A program made the translations under genes and the position numbers. This document shows, piece after piece, positions 11,372 to 26,672 of a stretch of DNA of 64,000 bases. Each line of letters opens with the position of its first letter. Positions within the stretch are counted from its first letter, which is position 1. Source of the stretch: Prunus persica (Eukaryota; Streptophyta; Magnoliopsida; Rosales; Rosaceae); the NCBI RefSeq assembly GCF_000346465.2, contig NC_034011.1:25169941-25233940 (forward strand), given 5' to 3'. Under the pieces are notes generated by a model. The model saw only the letters and a program-made list of their open reading frames with translations, was not told the DNA's origin and made no database searches.

Positions 11372-12423
11372 AAAAAAGTCCAGAACAGCAGCGTATGTTT
11401 GTAACCGCCCAATTGGTACTTACTGTTTCTCCTTTTATGTTCCTTTGCCAATAGTATGTTGTCAAATTTATTTATTTTGGCGTTTTGCATACATGACACC
11501 CAATAACTCGCTGTAGACTTATAGTTTATGTGGCTTATGTTAGCCACTCTTCAAAAGCTCAGTGGCTAATCCACTCCTTGTTTTTGGGATTTCAGATGAA
11601 AGATTATTTTGGCCAACCCTCCACGGTGAGGAAATAACTGGGTAAGAGGAAGCTGTTGGGACAGAACAAGAAAAAAAAAAAAAAAGGACAGATGTGCATT
11701 GGCTTTCAAGGAGGCTGTCTCAAGATTTATCAAAAGTTAAATGTAGAGAAAAGATCACATGTCCGATCGCCGATGATAATTATTTTCTCCTCATACATCA
11801 CGCAGAATTGAATTATGATACCTTAGTGTTATAGATTCTGATAAAAAACAATGTCTTTGTGGTTATTTGATGGGAATTGAAAGCTTATATGGAAAAGAAC
11901 CCTCTTGGGATGGAATTTTTTGAATTTTGTAAGTTCAACTCTTTTCCTATGATGCATACATAAGAATAAGATGCCTTTTATTATAGATAGTGAGCCGTTT
12001 GTGTGCTCTGCAATACCACATCTGCAGGAATATTTTATGTAAATTTATGTTTTGCTACAGTCAAATCTCTTATTTATATATCCAGTATCAGCTGGAAGTG
12101 TGCTGTAATATTTATCGCCAACTAGTCTTTATCATAGTTTCAGAGCACTGTGCGCCTGTAAACAAACTTCTAAATTTTCATTACAATAACCGAGGATAAT
12201 GTTCTTTTGTCTGGCATATTGTTTTGCTATACTATCATTCCGAACCACAGAATTAAACAAAAGTTTACTTGATCAATGGTCGAAGATTGATAGTTTGGCA
12301 ACACAACACGAGTGACTGCCCCGCTGCAAAAGAGAATTTCCAGTGGTTGATATCATAATTTATAAGCTTGTATCCCTGATAGCAGAAGTAGATGTAATCA
12401 GGGAAATGACAGTGGATCACGTT
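11372..12423. other. Spacer between convergent GUF1 and WRKY genes
   Basis: Holds the 3' UTRs of two convergent genes. I see poly-A-rich and AT-rich sequence but no further gene, tRNA or clear transposon. Confidence 0.6.
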
Positions 12424-14713
<2,290 letters not shown>

Positions 14714-16139
14714 TCTCAATTGCCTTATAATTAGCAGATGAGTTTGCGCTCTAATTACTTGAACATCTCCATTAACTTCTTGCAAAACAACTTAATTATA
14801 AATAATGGTTGATGTGTATAGCAGATGACAGATGGGGTTATAAGCCATATGACTTGTGAAAAAAAAAACAAATTTGAAACCCGGTAATCATCTATTGTCC
14901 ATTACGCAGCCACACAAAAATTGTCAACTCTGCAACCCAGTTTCTTTCATTTATTTATTACTTTTCTAGATTAAACTAATAAATAAATTAGCAAGATTTT
15001 ATTAGTTTCAACATTTCCACAGTTGATGAACATATTAATAAGCTTCCAGAGAGCTGAATTTGCGGGAACCGTGTGTATTATATGTAGCAGTACACTACGT
15101 CTTTGAAGCTTCGTACAAGGGAGACATCACATGGCTATAAGAGTCAAGGTATACGTTTTTAAGTATGTATAGGTTTGACCTTCTAGTATTAATGGTGGAG
15201 AGACAGCCTCACTAAGACGGAAATTTTTTAGTTTACACCAACTCATGGTGTCAATCCACTAATGTTATAACACGTGTATTTATTTATTAATATTATAATT
15301 TAAATTCATTATATATATTATTCATTAATATTATAATACGTAAATTAATAACACCACACGACAGTGCGAACGTTGCATCCCAAAATTTTCCCAATGTGAC
15401 AATATAACCAATTCATTGTCGGCAGTCAATACGCTTGTCATACACGGGAAGAGACTTCACTCGGCTTTCCATTGCATAATTGCATTGAAAATTTTGATAA
15501 TTATTATAGAATTTGTTCTGTATGAAAAGGCTCTATGTAAGATGCAGTTGTTATAGTTGGTCCACACAAATACCATACCGTGCATGATCTTCTATCAGAT
15601 TTTTCAACTTTGTAGCACATCCATTTGTAGATATATTCATTTTGATCAGAAAAATAACTTATAAATGTATATATATATATATATGATTATCTAGTCTTTG
15701 TTAAATGTATTCATTTTGTATAAATTTTATGTTAACTTAGTTTATATCATTGATCCCAAAAAAAAAAAAAAAGCTTAGTTTATAGTTTTTTAACTCTTTT
15801 TCGCCTAATTTTTTTATTATTATTTTTGATAGAGGATCATAGTATTTTATTGATAAGAGAAACATAAATAAAAGCTTCTATGGTGTCAAATATGAATAAA
15901 TCTTTTCAAAATGACCAAAAGCAACAACAAGTTGAATTGATCTAAAGAAAATTATGCACAACCCACAAAATAATTAAAATCCCTGATTCATACTAACTTA
16001 AATCTACAATACTAATCCACCACACAACGTCAGAAACGCTTACTCCTTTTCGCTCCAATTCTTTTAATTACTTATCTCGGGATCTGAGTAGCAGGACTGG
16101 TAATAATTGGTTTGCATCTACGCATACAAATCTCATCCA
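14714..16139. other. Gene-free AT-rich region upstream of the WRKY gene
   Basis: Contains the presumed WRKY promoter near 14714-15400, (TA)n around 15668-15684 and poly-A tracts. No convincing exon on either strand. Confidence 0.5.
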
Positions 16140-16305
16140 TTAAAGATAGGAAAATGCTAGGGAGACCAACTTTAGATACCAACTTGTGTACCAACTCTCT
16201 AATAGAGTGTGGGACCCATTGTATTGGTGGGCTCCACCTCTATTAGAGAGTTGGTACACAAGTTGGTATCTAAAGTTGGTCTCCCTAGCATGACCCTTAA
16301 AGATA
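16140..16305. mobile_element. MULE-type MITE with a perfect 53-bp inverted repeat
   Basis: Arms 16155-16207 and 16238-16290 are exact reverse complements over 53 bases around a 30-base loop. The outer ends (GGAAAATGC and ATGACCC) extend the terminal repeat imperfectly. The direct repeat TTAAAGATA at 16140-16148 and 16297-16305 is a 9-bp target duplication, the Mutator-like length. The element proper is 16149-16296. It has no coding capacity. If transcribed it would fold into a near-perfect hairpin. Confidence 0.9.
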
Positions 16306-17870
16306 AGACATGTTATTATATATGCATGTGATTTTTTGGAAACTGTAACCCCAAAAAAAAGATAATATTGATCTTTTGAAACTTTAAGATATGACTGTTC
16401 AACTGTTGTATTATAAATTAAAAGGATCATGGTCAGCATGATATATAATTATGATTCTTAAATAAGGAAATAGTTAAACATATCTGAAACCAAATAGTCT
16501 TGGACACACATGACTTCGAGGCTTTGTATTTTAATTAATGTACAGTAACCATCCCAAGATATAGTTTATAGAAAGGAAATAAATAAATAAATCCTATTCC
16601 CACTAGCAGATCATGAATATTGAATCCTGCAAATATAATTCATAATTTATGCGAAGGCGAAAAATTGCTATAGCTCAAATTGCATGAGAGGATTCTGAGA
16701 TGAGAACAAATCAAAGTGCGTGATCGAAAATTTGACTAAATAAAATAAAATATATAATGAATGAAACTACTTCTAATATCATCGATGCCTTTTTTATGAT
16801 AAAACTCCACACATACTGAATTTTGTTAGTGATTAAGTTAAGAACAATATCGATGTTACTAGTAGTAAGCTGTTTACCCATCTTTCTGAAATTTAACACA
16901 TACATATCTAAAATCGACTTTTACATATCTTTTCAAGGAGTGCTTAATTTTAATTCATTATCATTACCTTCCTCATCCAAAAAGTAAACAAATCCCCCTA
17001 CAAAATAAAGGGCAATATGTCCTTATTTGTGACTCTTGCACCTCCTAAAATTAATTAAGAGTTATATATTTTAGTACCTGGTGATGACTTAACCCATATA
17101 TTTTAATGCAGATTTTGTGAAATTAATAAAGTTATTAGAGATACTATATAATTATTTAAAGGTGATGGCTTTTGAAATAAGAAATCGTCATAGCATAAAG
17201 GCATGATGTCGTGAACTTTGGTATAACGTAATTAAGGAGACATTAACCCCTTTAAAAATTAATTAATAAGTAGTTTTGATGATAAGGGAGATGATGATCA
17301 ACGACTGGAGGCGCCTTTACAAGGTGTTTATTAGGTATGTCGTGGATTAATAAGTCTTTGAACAAGTTTATCATCATGAGTTTGTTTGTTGTGATTAGCT
17401 CCTAGCTAGTTAAAAACTTTTAATGGGTGCGGTCAATGGTAATAATACATTTTTAACGGCAGCCAGCCCCTCGGCCATGAAAGTAGTAGTAGAAATGGGG
17501 AAGCGTCAACAGGTCTCTTTATCTTAGTCTTGCACGTAGGTGAACATCAAAGTTTACTGGCAATTGCATTATACATACAAGAATTGACTCTCTTATATTT
17601 CGGTGATGGTTACAGAATAATATTATAAACTGAAGAAAGACACAGAGAGAGAGAGAGAGAGAGATTGCGGTCCACACCACATGAATCAGTTTGCATTGCG
17701 TTGTCAATACGTGAGATTTTTTAGTCTAACTAGTCGCTGTAGGAAGAGACTTAAAGGCTAAGTGGTGCTTATTATATTCTAGTAGGTCAATGCTCTGAAC
17801 ACACTAGCTATAGCTATTGAATTTTCTTTCTTTCTTTCTTTCGTTTTTTAAAAAAAAAATTTAGGGGTAG

Positions 17871-18082
17871 ATTGGCTATTATGACCACCAGTATTAGGGT
17901 AGACCCACAACCTCAAACCGGAAGAACTTACACGTGGCACCCAACTATCAGTTGTCGCCGATATAGATTTATGTAGGAAATTACATATCACGAACCAACG
18001 AGGACTACTGACATCGAGATTCGAACACTGATGGGACCACAGTACAAAGACTTTACCAACTAAACCAACCTTCATTGGCTAT
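17871..18082 (-). mobile_element. tRNA-derived SINE
   Basis: On the minus strand, starting near 18073, there is an A-box-like TTTAGTTGGTAAAG and a B-box-like GTGTTCGAATCT at the usual ~40-base spacing. The element is bounded by the 9-bp direct repeat ATTGGCTAT at 17871-17879 and 18074-18082. The body is 17880-18073. Poorly preserved tRNA-like structure argues against a functional tRNA gene. Confidence 0.75.
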
Positions 18083-18844
18083 AGCCATTGAATTTTGATC
18101 AATCAATTTCATGGCCTTTTTTAGTGCTAATGATATTTTACAAATACTGCTAAACGAACTCTAAAGTTAACTGAGTACATTCTATGACATCCAAATATTT
18201 AAATCAAAATATAAAATTAACTAAATAAACCCTATTTAACTACCAAAAATACCCCTCATACATACACTCTAAAAAACACATCTCCCAACCGAAAGCACTC
18301 AAACACATCTCATACCCCTTTAACCACACAGTCTATACTTAAGCAAAAACTCAATATTAAAATGCAAAAGTAATACTCATATTTTTAGCCCAAACTAGCT
18401 TCACCTAATGCCTTGGAACCACATGCAAATACGTTGAATTGTATTGAAGCATAAACCCGATTCCCAATAGAAAATGCATTTCACAGAACCATCCACTTTG
18501 GCAAACTTTTGGCTTATAAAAGATCCACCCCGTCCTTGTAAGGTAATGTATCTCCGTTAATAGTGCTTTTGGTAGGACACATAAGAAATTTTACCATAAA
18601 CCCAGGTGCTTCCTGGGTATTCATCTAGCAGGTCTTATCCAACTGTTTTGTTTATTTCATCATCCAAATGCTGCAACAAACGGTTCTGTAATTTGAAACC
18701 ATTATTGGCACTCTAATGGCACCCTTAACTCTCAAACATTAATTTCTTCCATGCAATGCTGATCAATAGGGAACTAATTCGTTGGTCCAATAAAATTGAC
18801 ATCTTATTAGACAAGCATATATCATCACGACTAAAATATCAACA

Positions 18845-18981
18845 GAGCCCATAGATCCCAAGTACTCCAACCATAACCACCGACACTATCGATTTCATCA
18901 CCAGCTCAGGCCGCATCACTCCCATCCCCTGGAGGCCACACCCACCCCATTCTTCGTCGTGCCGTACACCGCACCCATGCT
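18845..18981 (-). pseudogene. V-ATPase subunit c (16-kDa proteolipid) gene fragment
   Basis: The minus strand reads [16 protein letters not shown], then after a frame change [14 protein letters not shown] and GVLGIYGL. These are hallmark segments of the V-ATPase proteolipid (normally [20 protein letters not shown]...). A five-base insertion (AGGGG) between VAS and MGV breaks the frame. Similarity stops right after IYGL and starts abruptly at the MGA segment. It is an isolated, frameshifted, unspliced fragment without terminal repeats, probably a captured or retroposed piece. Confidence 0.8.
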
Positions 18982-19402
18982 TGTGAAAGCCATGGTTGTG
19001 TAAGAATCTAGATAAAGCTCTATTAAAATTAGGGGTACTTATTACAATTATATTTGTTTCACAATTCAATATATTATTTTTGTCATTTTATATTATGGTA
19101 AATTAGTAGTTCAATAAATAGTTTGATAGTATGGTATATTCAATTAATTTTAAAGTTCGTTTAGTCGCAATCTATTTTATTAAGCAAGGAATTTATTAAA
19201 ATAGTGATATAAGTAGGTAGATTTTTATTTCTGGGCTGTAGTAGTTCTGGTCTCAGCCCGTCAATATTTTTCTGGGCCTACGTTCAGATTCTGCACCTCA
19301 GAAAAGAAGAGAAATGTCACAGGTGGCAAATCTTCTCTTGGACTCAAAGTCATGATAATTGGGTTGACAATATGTGAACCCTCCCTTTGGTTGGGCCATG
19401 GA

Positions 19403-19922
19403 CACACACGCACTGGCGGACTTAATAAGGTGCAAGGAGGTGCAGCTGCACCTCTCTTAGACGGAAAAATTATTGTAGGTGCTTCAAATTGCTCATTTAC
19501 TCAACTGGTGTACAGATTACCTTATTTCCATTTTCAATATTTAAGTAAATGTCTTTGTCTTTGTCCTTTTACTTTTATTTATTTTTATATTACTCCATTT
19601 ACTTAAGTTTACAATGTAAATAAGGAAGTACCCCTCATTTGAATTCAAATAAAAATACTAGAAAATCAAATTCCCACCAAATCAAAATATGAAAATTCGG
19701 TTTTAGTGTTAAATACGATATAAGTTAAAAATGATAGCTCGTTAAGTCAATATATACTTCATACTAAAATCCCATAAAATTAAGTTTTCTTATTTGATGT
19801 GTAAGGAATAAAAGCCGCCAAAAATTATCTTGAGAAAATGATTATTCCGAAAAACCATTTTTCATACTTAGTCAATATGGCACCTCCGCTAAAAAAATTT
19901 TGAGTCCGCCAGTGCACACACG
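19403..19922. mobile_element. Non-autonomous hAT-type element
   Basis: Terminal inverted repeats begin CACTGGCGGACT at 19411 and end AGTCCGCCAGTG at 19914. They are flanked by the 8-bp direct repeat CACACACG at 19403-19410 and 19915-19922. An 8-bp duplication and this TIR type are diagnostic of hAT. The 504-base body has no transposase. Subterminal GGAGGTGC motifs occur near both ends. Confidence 0.88.
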
Positions 19923-20553
19923 GGGAGTTTTCAAAGTGTTTTTCTCGTAAACTCTTGTTTTATCAGTCAATTTTGCTTTGCCAAAACATAATAGCAATCT
20001 TCCTAACCTAAGTTTCTTCCTTCCCCTGGCATTGGTCCCAAATAGCTGAGTAAATGAAGGCTGGTGCTGGTGGTGAAAACTATACGAGGTCGTATTGAGC
20101 ACATCGTCCGTCCAATCCTCTCAGTCTCAGATGTCATTGCAGACGCTAGCTAGTTACAGAAATGTATGTAGTGTAGAAGGCCATGCATGCCTGATAATCT
20201 TGGGCAGACCCACCACAGAATCCATGGGCAGAACAAAGTATTGTCGTTCAAAAACAAAACAAACAAGTCTACATGCATACATATTATATATATATATATA
20301 TATATAATGGAAGCAGAGGGAGAGGTGAGGGCATGCATCATGCATGTTACGTATATATAAACGTAGCTAGGGTTTTGATTGTGATGGCTTAGCATTATTG
20401 TTAGGTTATATGAAGGAATTTACTCTACTTTTTAATTATGTCATGTCGGTTATTCTGTTCAAACAAGACTGCATACACATAAAGATATACGTACGTATGA
20501 GGGTCGGAGTCCTTCCTTATGCTATATTTCTACGATGCACTATGCATAGGATA

Positions 20554-20590
<37 letters not shown>

Positions 20591-20758
20591 CGTGACAGCT
20601 TCCTTCCTATATGAAAACAATTCAATGGAAACTTCTTCTTGTTTCTTTCTCCAACGAAGGCAAAGGCAAGGCACCCGCGCGCTTCTTTCCTTTAACTTCA
20701 ACTTGTCTTTGTCTCAAAAGTCGCAGAAGGACATTCCGACATCCATGTGCTATATCTA

Positions 20759-20795
<37 letters not shown>

Positions 20796-21786
20796 TTGGA
20801 CGAAATGTATGTATATATATATCCCAAACTCAATTCCAAAGGTCAAAATACGACAAAGCAACCACACAGGCGTCATGAGATCACCATCTCTTCTTTCGAC
20901 AAATGCATAATGCAATGCATGCATTGCCCCCACAAAACAACTACTACAACTTTTGAGGTTTAACGATCCAGACCTACGTCACGTCGTTTATAGCAAACTA
21001 CACTGTACACCTCCCTCTTTCTCTCTCTGTGTGTAATCTATATATATAAAATAAAAAATAGAGAATGATGAAACATTCAAAATATCAAAAAATATCATTG
21101 ATTAATCCAAACATTAAGAATTAAAATTATTAATTAAATAAAAATAATATGATAAATTCATACTTTTTTAATTTTAAAATAAATTTTAATTTTTTAAAAA
21201 AAAAATTTCTCACAGGAGAGGCTAGTAAGCTAATAATAACTAGGCCGCAGAACACGCACTCATTTTCCTCTCGCCACAAAATAAAACATGGGGCATCCCA
21301 CCAAGACCAAACTCTCTTTTCTATTCTATTTTATTTAAAAAACATTTAAAGAATGAGAAATGATATCATCAGAAACTAGACAGATGCGGCGGAAGGGGGT
21401 TAAAGCCAAGCCAAGTATGAAACAGAGGGTGCAACCAAAACGACAGTTAGTTGTCTCATCAGTGCACTTTCATCCTCATTTCCAGTGCACTTAGAACATT
21501 TCTATTCGTTGTTGCTTTTTCTTTTTTAGTTATGTACATCAACTGTTGAAAAAAAAAAAAAAAAACCACCAAGTGCCTCATGTCCCACGAACAAGAAGAC
21601 AAAAAGAAAAACCACATACAGAGCAAAAAAGAAAACAGAACAAAAGTACTGCTGCTGCCCTCAATTAAGCAGCCACTGACAACATCGACGGAAGCAACGG
21701 AATGGTGACGCAGATGGATGAAATGGGATGGCGATGGAGATGGATATGGCATGGCGATGTAGACAAGTGAAAATGGAATGGTGAGA
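19923..21786. other. Gene-free region rich in (TA)n tracts
   Basis: Three TA microsatellites (about 20285-20307, 20558-20583 and 20769-20795) and poly-A/T runs. Short open frames across the TA tracts encode only YIYIYI-type low complexity. No credible gene is seen; the last ~150 bases should include the PCO 3' UTR. Confidence 0.6.
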
Positions 21787-24295
21787 TCAATTCTCCACTA
21801 TTTTGGGGCCCCTGTACTTGGCTCCATCTACAGCTAAGTCCTCCGGTTTCTCTATCTCTTGAAGCCAAGCATAACCTTCCTTCTCTTCTTCAGCCACTGA
21901 TACTCCATCAACTGAAATTCCAAAACAGAAAACCACACAATCAAGATTCTCAAACTTACAAAAGGATCGATCCGCTCTCATTCCCAGTTGGAAAGAAAAA
22001 TCTAAGTGAAGTTGGTACCTGAGAAATGAGAAAATGGGAAATCAAGGTAGTATTGGCAGTGTCGACCATCGGGATCAGAATATGGGGGGCCGAGCACATC
22101 AAGCACCGCGCATGCTGTCACTGCTGTGAAGCAGTGCATGTTCCCTCCATCAGCTGGATATAGGATGGAAGTGTTGCAAGGAGCAGTAAAATCGGCATCA
22201 ACCTTAACTTTGGCCAAACGAACACCAGGAGGGGTAGCTGCATAAATGAAAGCACTTCAAACTGTTAACTTATTGTGGCAATACAGAGGGGAAGCTTTCT
22301 AAAGAAGAATAATAACAGTACCGTAAAGATAACACTCAAATGAAAACTGACTTGAAAGATCTTCCCAAGTGACCGAATATGATTCCTAGCACAGCATTCT
22401 TAAAGTTGCTATTAAAACTGATGGTCCTCATCACTTGGTTTTACAGGAAAATTTGAAGCATTCAAAAGTCATAATCAAGAGCTAAAAGTCTAATCTAGAG
22501 ATCCCATAAGCAATTACATTGTACCTAACCGATAATATGTCCAAAAGATAGGTAGGTTGACTTTTTCGTGAAGGCAAATCAGCATTGCGTTAATGTCAAA
22601 GTTTTATATAGAATTAGCCACTTTTATTTCTCATTTTGAGAAGTTATTATCAAGGAAATTTAAAATTTCTGACAGTTCAAAAATAATAATCATCCCATAA
22701 GACTTTCTCAAGGAAGATGCTAATCTGGTCCATAAAATGTACCTGCTGCTTTGATTTACATTGCGCAAGAAAGGTCGCATCGCATTATGTCTTTAGTCTT
22801 TGTTTAAGGCTCATTTTTGCAGCAAATACCAATCAACACCAAACAGAAACGCATAATCTAAGCATAATGCTTTAATGACTGCTCGTATGCATATCTATAA
22901 TTCAGTCTGTAATTTCTATCCACAAGGTAGAATAGTACAACCTTTAAAGAAAGAAATTACCTGGTGAAGGATTCGCACTTGTGGATTTGTCCTCTGTTGC
23001 ATCAGCCACCCAATCATAGGACTTGATATGCATGGTCCCAAAGAGAAGTTTACTGAAAACCGTCATTCCAGGGTGATTATGAAGGGGAAGGACACCTGAA
23101 GGTGGCAAGCAAAATATCCCCATCTGCATATAGGTAATGCAATATAAGAACAAAATCAATGGTGGACTGAATTTGCGTCATACATTGCATTAAGTACCTC
23201 AAGAAGCTTACTTACTGAAAATTTTTCACACTCGTGAAGGTGCAGGTATGTTATTGCTGGGGTTCGTCTAGCTACTGTCATCCGGAAGTACGGCAATTCA
23301 GGAGTGAGGCCGACATCAGCAGGTTTCATGGTATCTGCATCAAAACAAGCCAAGCCTATAAGCCACATTGGATAGATAGTACATTCTTTTGGGGAATAAA
23401 TTCAAAGAAAAAAAAAAAAAAAGGATCGCGGTCCTTTCAAAAACATAAATTGATCAGGTTAAATGCAAACAACACTCGAGTTAAGTATAAAAAAACAGAG
23501 TCCAGCTGTAAAGATATGAAACAAAATGTACTGGTACTGCCACAAAACATTTTTTTATACAGCAAAGTTAGGCCCCAACCCCGAGGATGAATATATACAT
23601 GCACACATTGGTGCATGTATGCAGCCGCAAAACTGAAATGCATGTACCAATATGCAACGACAGATAATATGATTAAAAAAAACAAAGCCACTGGCAGATA
23701 ACAGACAGACAGCCTTCAAGATAATTCAAATTCCACACACAAGATTGGTACGAACATGTGAAATAGTGACAACCCACGCCGTCATTACCATCAAAATTGA
23801 GACGCACATATCACAAATGACACTATTAGACACGAAAATTTGGTATCTTTGACACAGCAAATACAGCTTAATGCAATCTAAAAGCAACAGAACAACAACG
23901 GTTAAATAAAAAAGTTCAGCGATTCTCAAACGGTGAAATTATCACATAAAACCAACATTGAGCCTCAAGTCAATGCAATCATCAAAATTCTGAGATACAT
24001 CCCACATGAATAACACATTGATCAGACTAAATTTGAAATCAGCCAATGATGCAAAAGCAGACACAAGCATACCCAAAACAGAGCGTAGCCGTTGGATATC
24101 TTCAGGGGAGGGAACAATCCCGGCACCACAAAAGGAAAAGACATCCTTGCACGTCTGGTATAGCCTCTGAACCGGCGACATCTTCCGATGACGTCGCCGG
24201 CACTTCCTGGTTTTGTTATGCGAATTCGTCTCCACCGGCAATCCGTAAATCTCCTTGTTACCTTTGCGATTGGGCGTCGTCGTCTCAATCCCCAT
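21787..24295 (-). CDS. Plant cysteine oxidase, PCO1/2 type
   Basis: Exons, in transcription order: 24295-24073, 23334-23216, 23123-22961, 22237-22019 and 21911-21787, GT-AG throughout, 282 residues. The cupin core shows the iron-ligand motif HNH in [15 protein letters not shown], the [10 protein letters not shown] segment and a third histidine in GGNMHCF. The C-terminus ends [10 protein letters not shown]. The basic N-terminal extension ([21 protein letters not shown]) and the C-terminal [12 protein letters not shown] separate it from the shorter PCO4/5 group. PCOs use O2 to convert N-terminal Cys of group VII ERF factors to the sulfinic acid, sending them to the N-degron pathway; they are the plant oxygen sensors. 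PCO1/2 genes are typically hypoxia-induced, but I did not identify a definite hypoxia element here. Confidence 0.94.
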
Positions 24296-25612
24296 TCACA
24301 CTCAAAATTCCAGCTTCAATCAAAACCCCGAAAGATATAAAATTTTCGATCTGGGTGTTTGAAAAGCTCAAGAAAATGCAAAATTTCGATCTGGGTGCAT
24401 ACCCAATTGAGGAATAACTAAGAAACAGCCTGAAAACGAGAAAAACAGAGCAGAGGAAACAGAGGAGGAGAGAGAGTGGAGAGTGATAACAAAAGGTACG
24501 GTTTCGAGAACGGTTAGTGTGTACTGGATGAGTAGTAAAAGGAGGACAGAGATGTGAAACTTGGCAGCTCTGTTGAAGAAGGAGAAGGTGGGTGAGGATG
24601 GAATGGGTATAAAAGGGGACAAATGGTCCTAGGGTTAGCTGAAAGAGAAAGACAGTTGGTTTTGGTATGAGGGAGTGAAAACCAGGGGCCATGTTTGGCT
24701 TTCCAGTGGGCTGTTCCAACAGCGGATTTTTATCCACTCCCTCCTTCTCTTTGGCCTTCCTATGTTTGCCCCTCTTTTTTCTAGTTTTCACAGTCCACTC
24801 TATATATGGAAATTTATATTCTTATATATTAGGGTTTTTCTTTTTCTTTTCTCTGTTTTCATTTTTCATTTTCTAATTTTCTCTTCTTTCTTTTTTTCTA
24901 CTATCTAATATCAAAATATTGAGGGGATCCCCGGTTTACAACCCAAATCTTTCGATTTTAGAGGCAAAACCACCTTATGATATGAAGAATTTAAATCCAT
25001 TCCTGTATTTTTATACACTTTTTTGAGGAAGTAGACTTTATATATACGTCCAACAGCAGATTGTTATGTCATATTCTAATAATAATTACGTGAAGTCAAC
25101 AACATAGTAACGTATTTATTAACTTTTTGTAGTCTAACATAATATGTCATACGTGCTTACTCATATGAATTTTTCAATTAAAATATTTATAAAAAATTTC
25201 ATACAATTTTTATATATGTCAAATGCTTGTACAAATTTATGAAAATTGCATGAATACAACTTATATTCATTTTGATTTCTTGTAGGATGATTCCCCAATT
25301 ATAAACTATTATATAATCTATGCGTGTACTTACCAACCCTTATCTTTTCATGAATATGATAGTTTGATAATATGTTTGATCTAAATTCCATAATTCATTA
25401 ATGTTCGTTTGGGAGTGACTCTAGATAGATCATAATCATTGTTAGGGAGAAGCAACTTCCATATGCTTCTTCATATAGTCACTTTTTGTGATTTTAAGTG
25501 ATTAATCAACTTCCAAATGAGCCCTCACTTAACAAATGAAATATAAATTACAGTTAATATCATCTGCTAATAATCCGATATGATTTATTACAATATATAA
25601 AATTCGAATCTC
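24296..25612. other. PCO promoter/5' UTR and gene-free sequence
   Basis: About 24296-24660 probably holds the PCO leader and core promoter. Beyond that, AT-rich non-coding sequence; nothing else identified. Confidence 0.5.
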
Positions 25613-25962
25613 TTAGAGCATCTCTAAGGGAGATGTTAAATACCAAACATCAAATTTAAATTTGATGGCTGATGTGGTAATTTGACATCTTACACAATTT
25701 TACACTCCACCCGATATGTCAAATTAAATTATTATTTTATTATATTTTAGTGTTGATTCATTTTTAATTAAAAAGAAAAGAAAAAAATAATAAAAAAATA
25801 ATAATTTGATATCTTGCTTTTGGGATGTCAAAAATAACATTTCAACCTCTAGCATTAATTCCACATCATCTTTGACATATCGATTGGAGTGATGTGAGAT
25901 GTTATTTTTAGCTGTTGAATGTCTATGTGGCACTTTTGACACATCAATTGAAGATGCTCTTA
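25613..25962. mobile_element. PIF/Harbinger-like MITE
   Basis: Terminal inverted repeats GAGCATCT and AGATGCTC bound 25616-25959 (344 bases), flanked by the 3-bp direct repeat TTA at 25613-25615 and 25960-25962. TTA duplication is typical of PIF/Harbinger. The interior is AT-rich with repeated TGACAT/ATGTCA motifs and is non-coding. Confidence 0.7.
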
Positions 25963-26644
25963 TAAGTTAAAACATTTAAACCTTTTTAGTTAATTAAAAG
26001 GTTTGTCTCCTTTTCTTATTTGGGAAGGGTATTATACTTCACCCACCCGTGACAATAAAAGTATAGAATTATGTAGTTTATCAAGAAGAAAAAAAGAACA
26101 AATATATTGTATGCATTGGTAATTGACATTGAATACGATGTAAAATAGTAAAAGAAATATTTCCCTTCGCATTATTATTTATTTATTATAACAAGATTGA
26201 AAAGGAAACTTAAAATACACAAAACCCTTGACTTTAAAAATAATAAATAATAATACACAAAGCCCTCATTCTCTTTACCCCCAGGGGGATAGACAATAAC
26301 CCAACGATCTTTACTTTATTTAGTAATAATTATTAACTTTATTTTCATTTTTGGATATATAACAAACAAGGTACTATGATTTGTAAAATGGCAAAGAGTT
26401 GGTGGGTTTGAATGGAATTGACTGCAAGAAAAGAAGATAAGCTCTGCAAATCTGCAGTGTTTTTAGTACGTTTTCAAAGCCACACCTTTCTCACGACCCC
26501 GCAGAAAGAAATATGAGAGTGGCAAAAAAAGAAAAAAAAACCAGATGACAGATCAATCCCCAATTTCTAACCTCGTGAACTTGTAAGGTCAAGGAGCTAG
26601 CATGTTAGTCTTTGTTAGTCTTTTGGAATTATGGCTCTGCCTCT

Positions 26645-26672
26645 CTGACTCTCTGACTCTCTGACTCTCTGA
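26645..26672 (+). repeat. Short tandem repeat, 8-bp unit CTCTGACT
   Basis: Three to four consecutive copies of CTCTGACT. No gene nearby. Confidence 0.85.

Noticed and set aside
17880..18073. tRNA gene on the minus strand
   Set aside because: Only A- and B-box motifs are present; no cloverleaf arms pair, and target-site duplications show a SINE.
20150..20963. Several open frames of 60-120 codons on both strands
   Set aside because: Generated by (TA)n tracts (YIYIYI strings); no conserved sequence or plausible splice structure.
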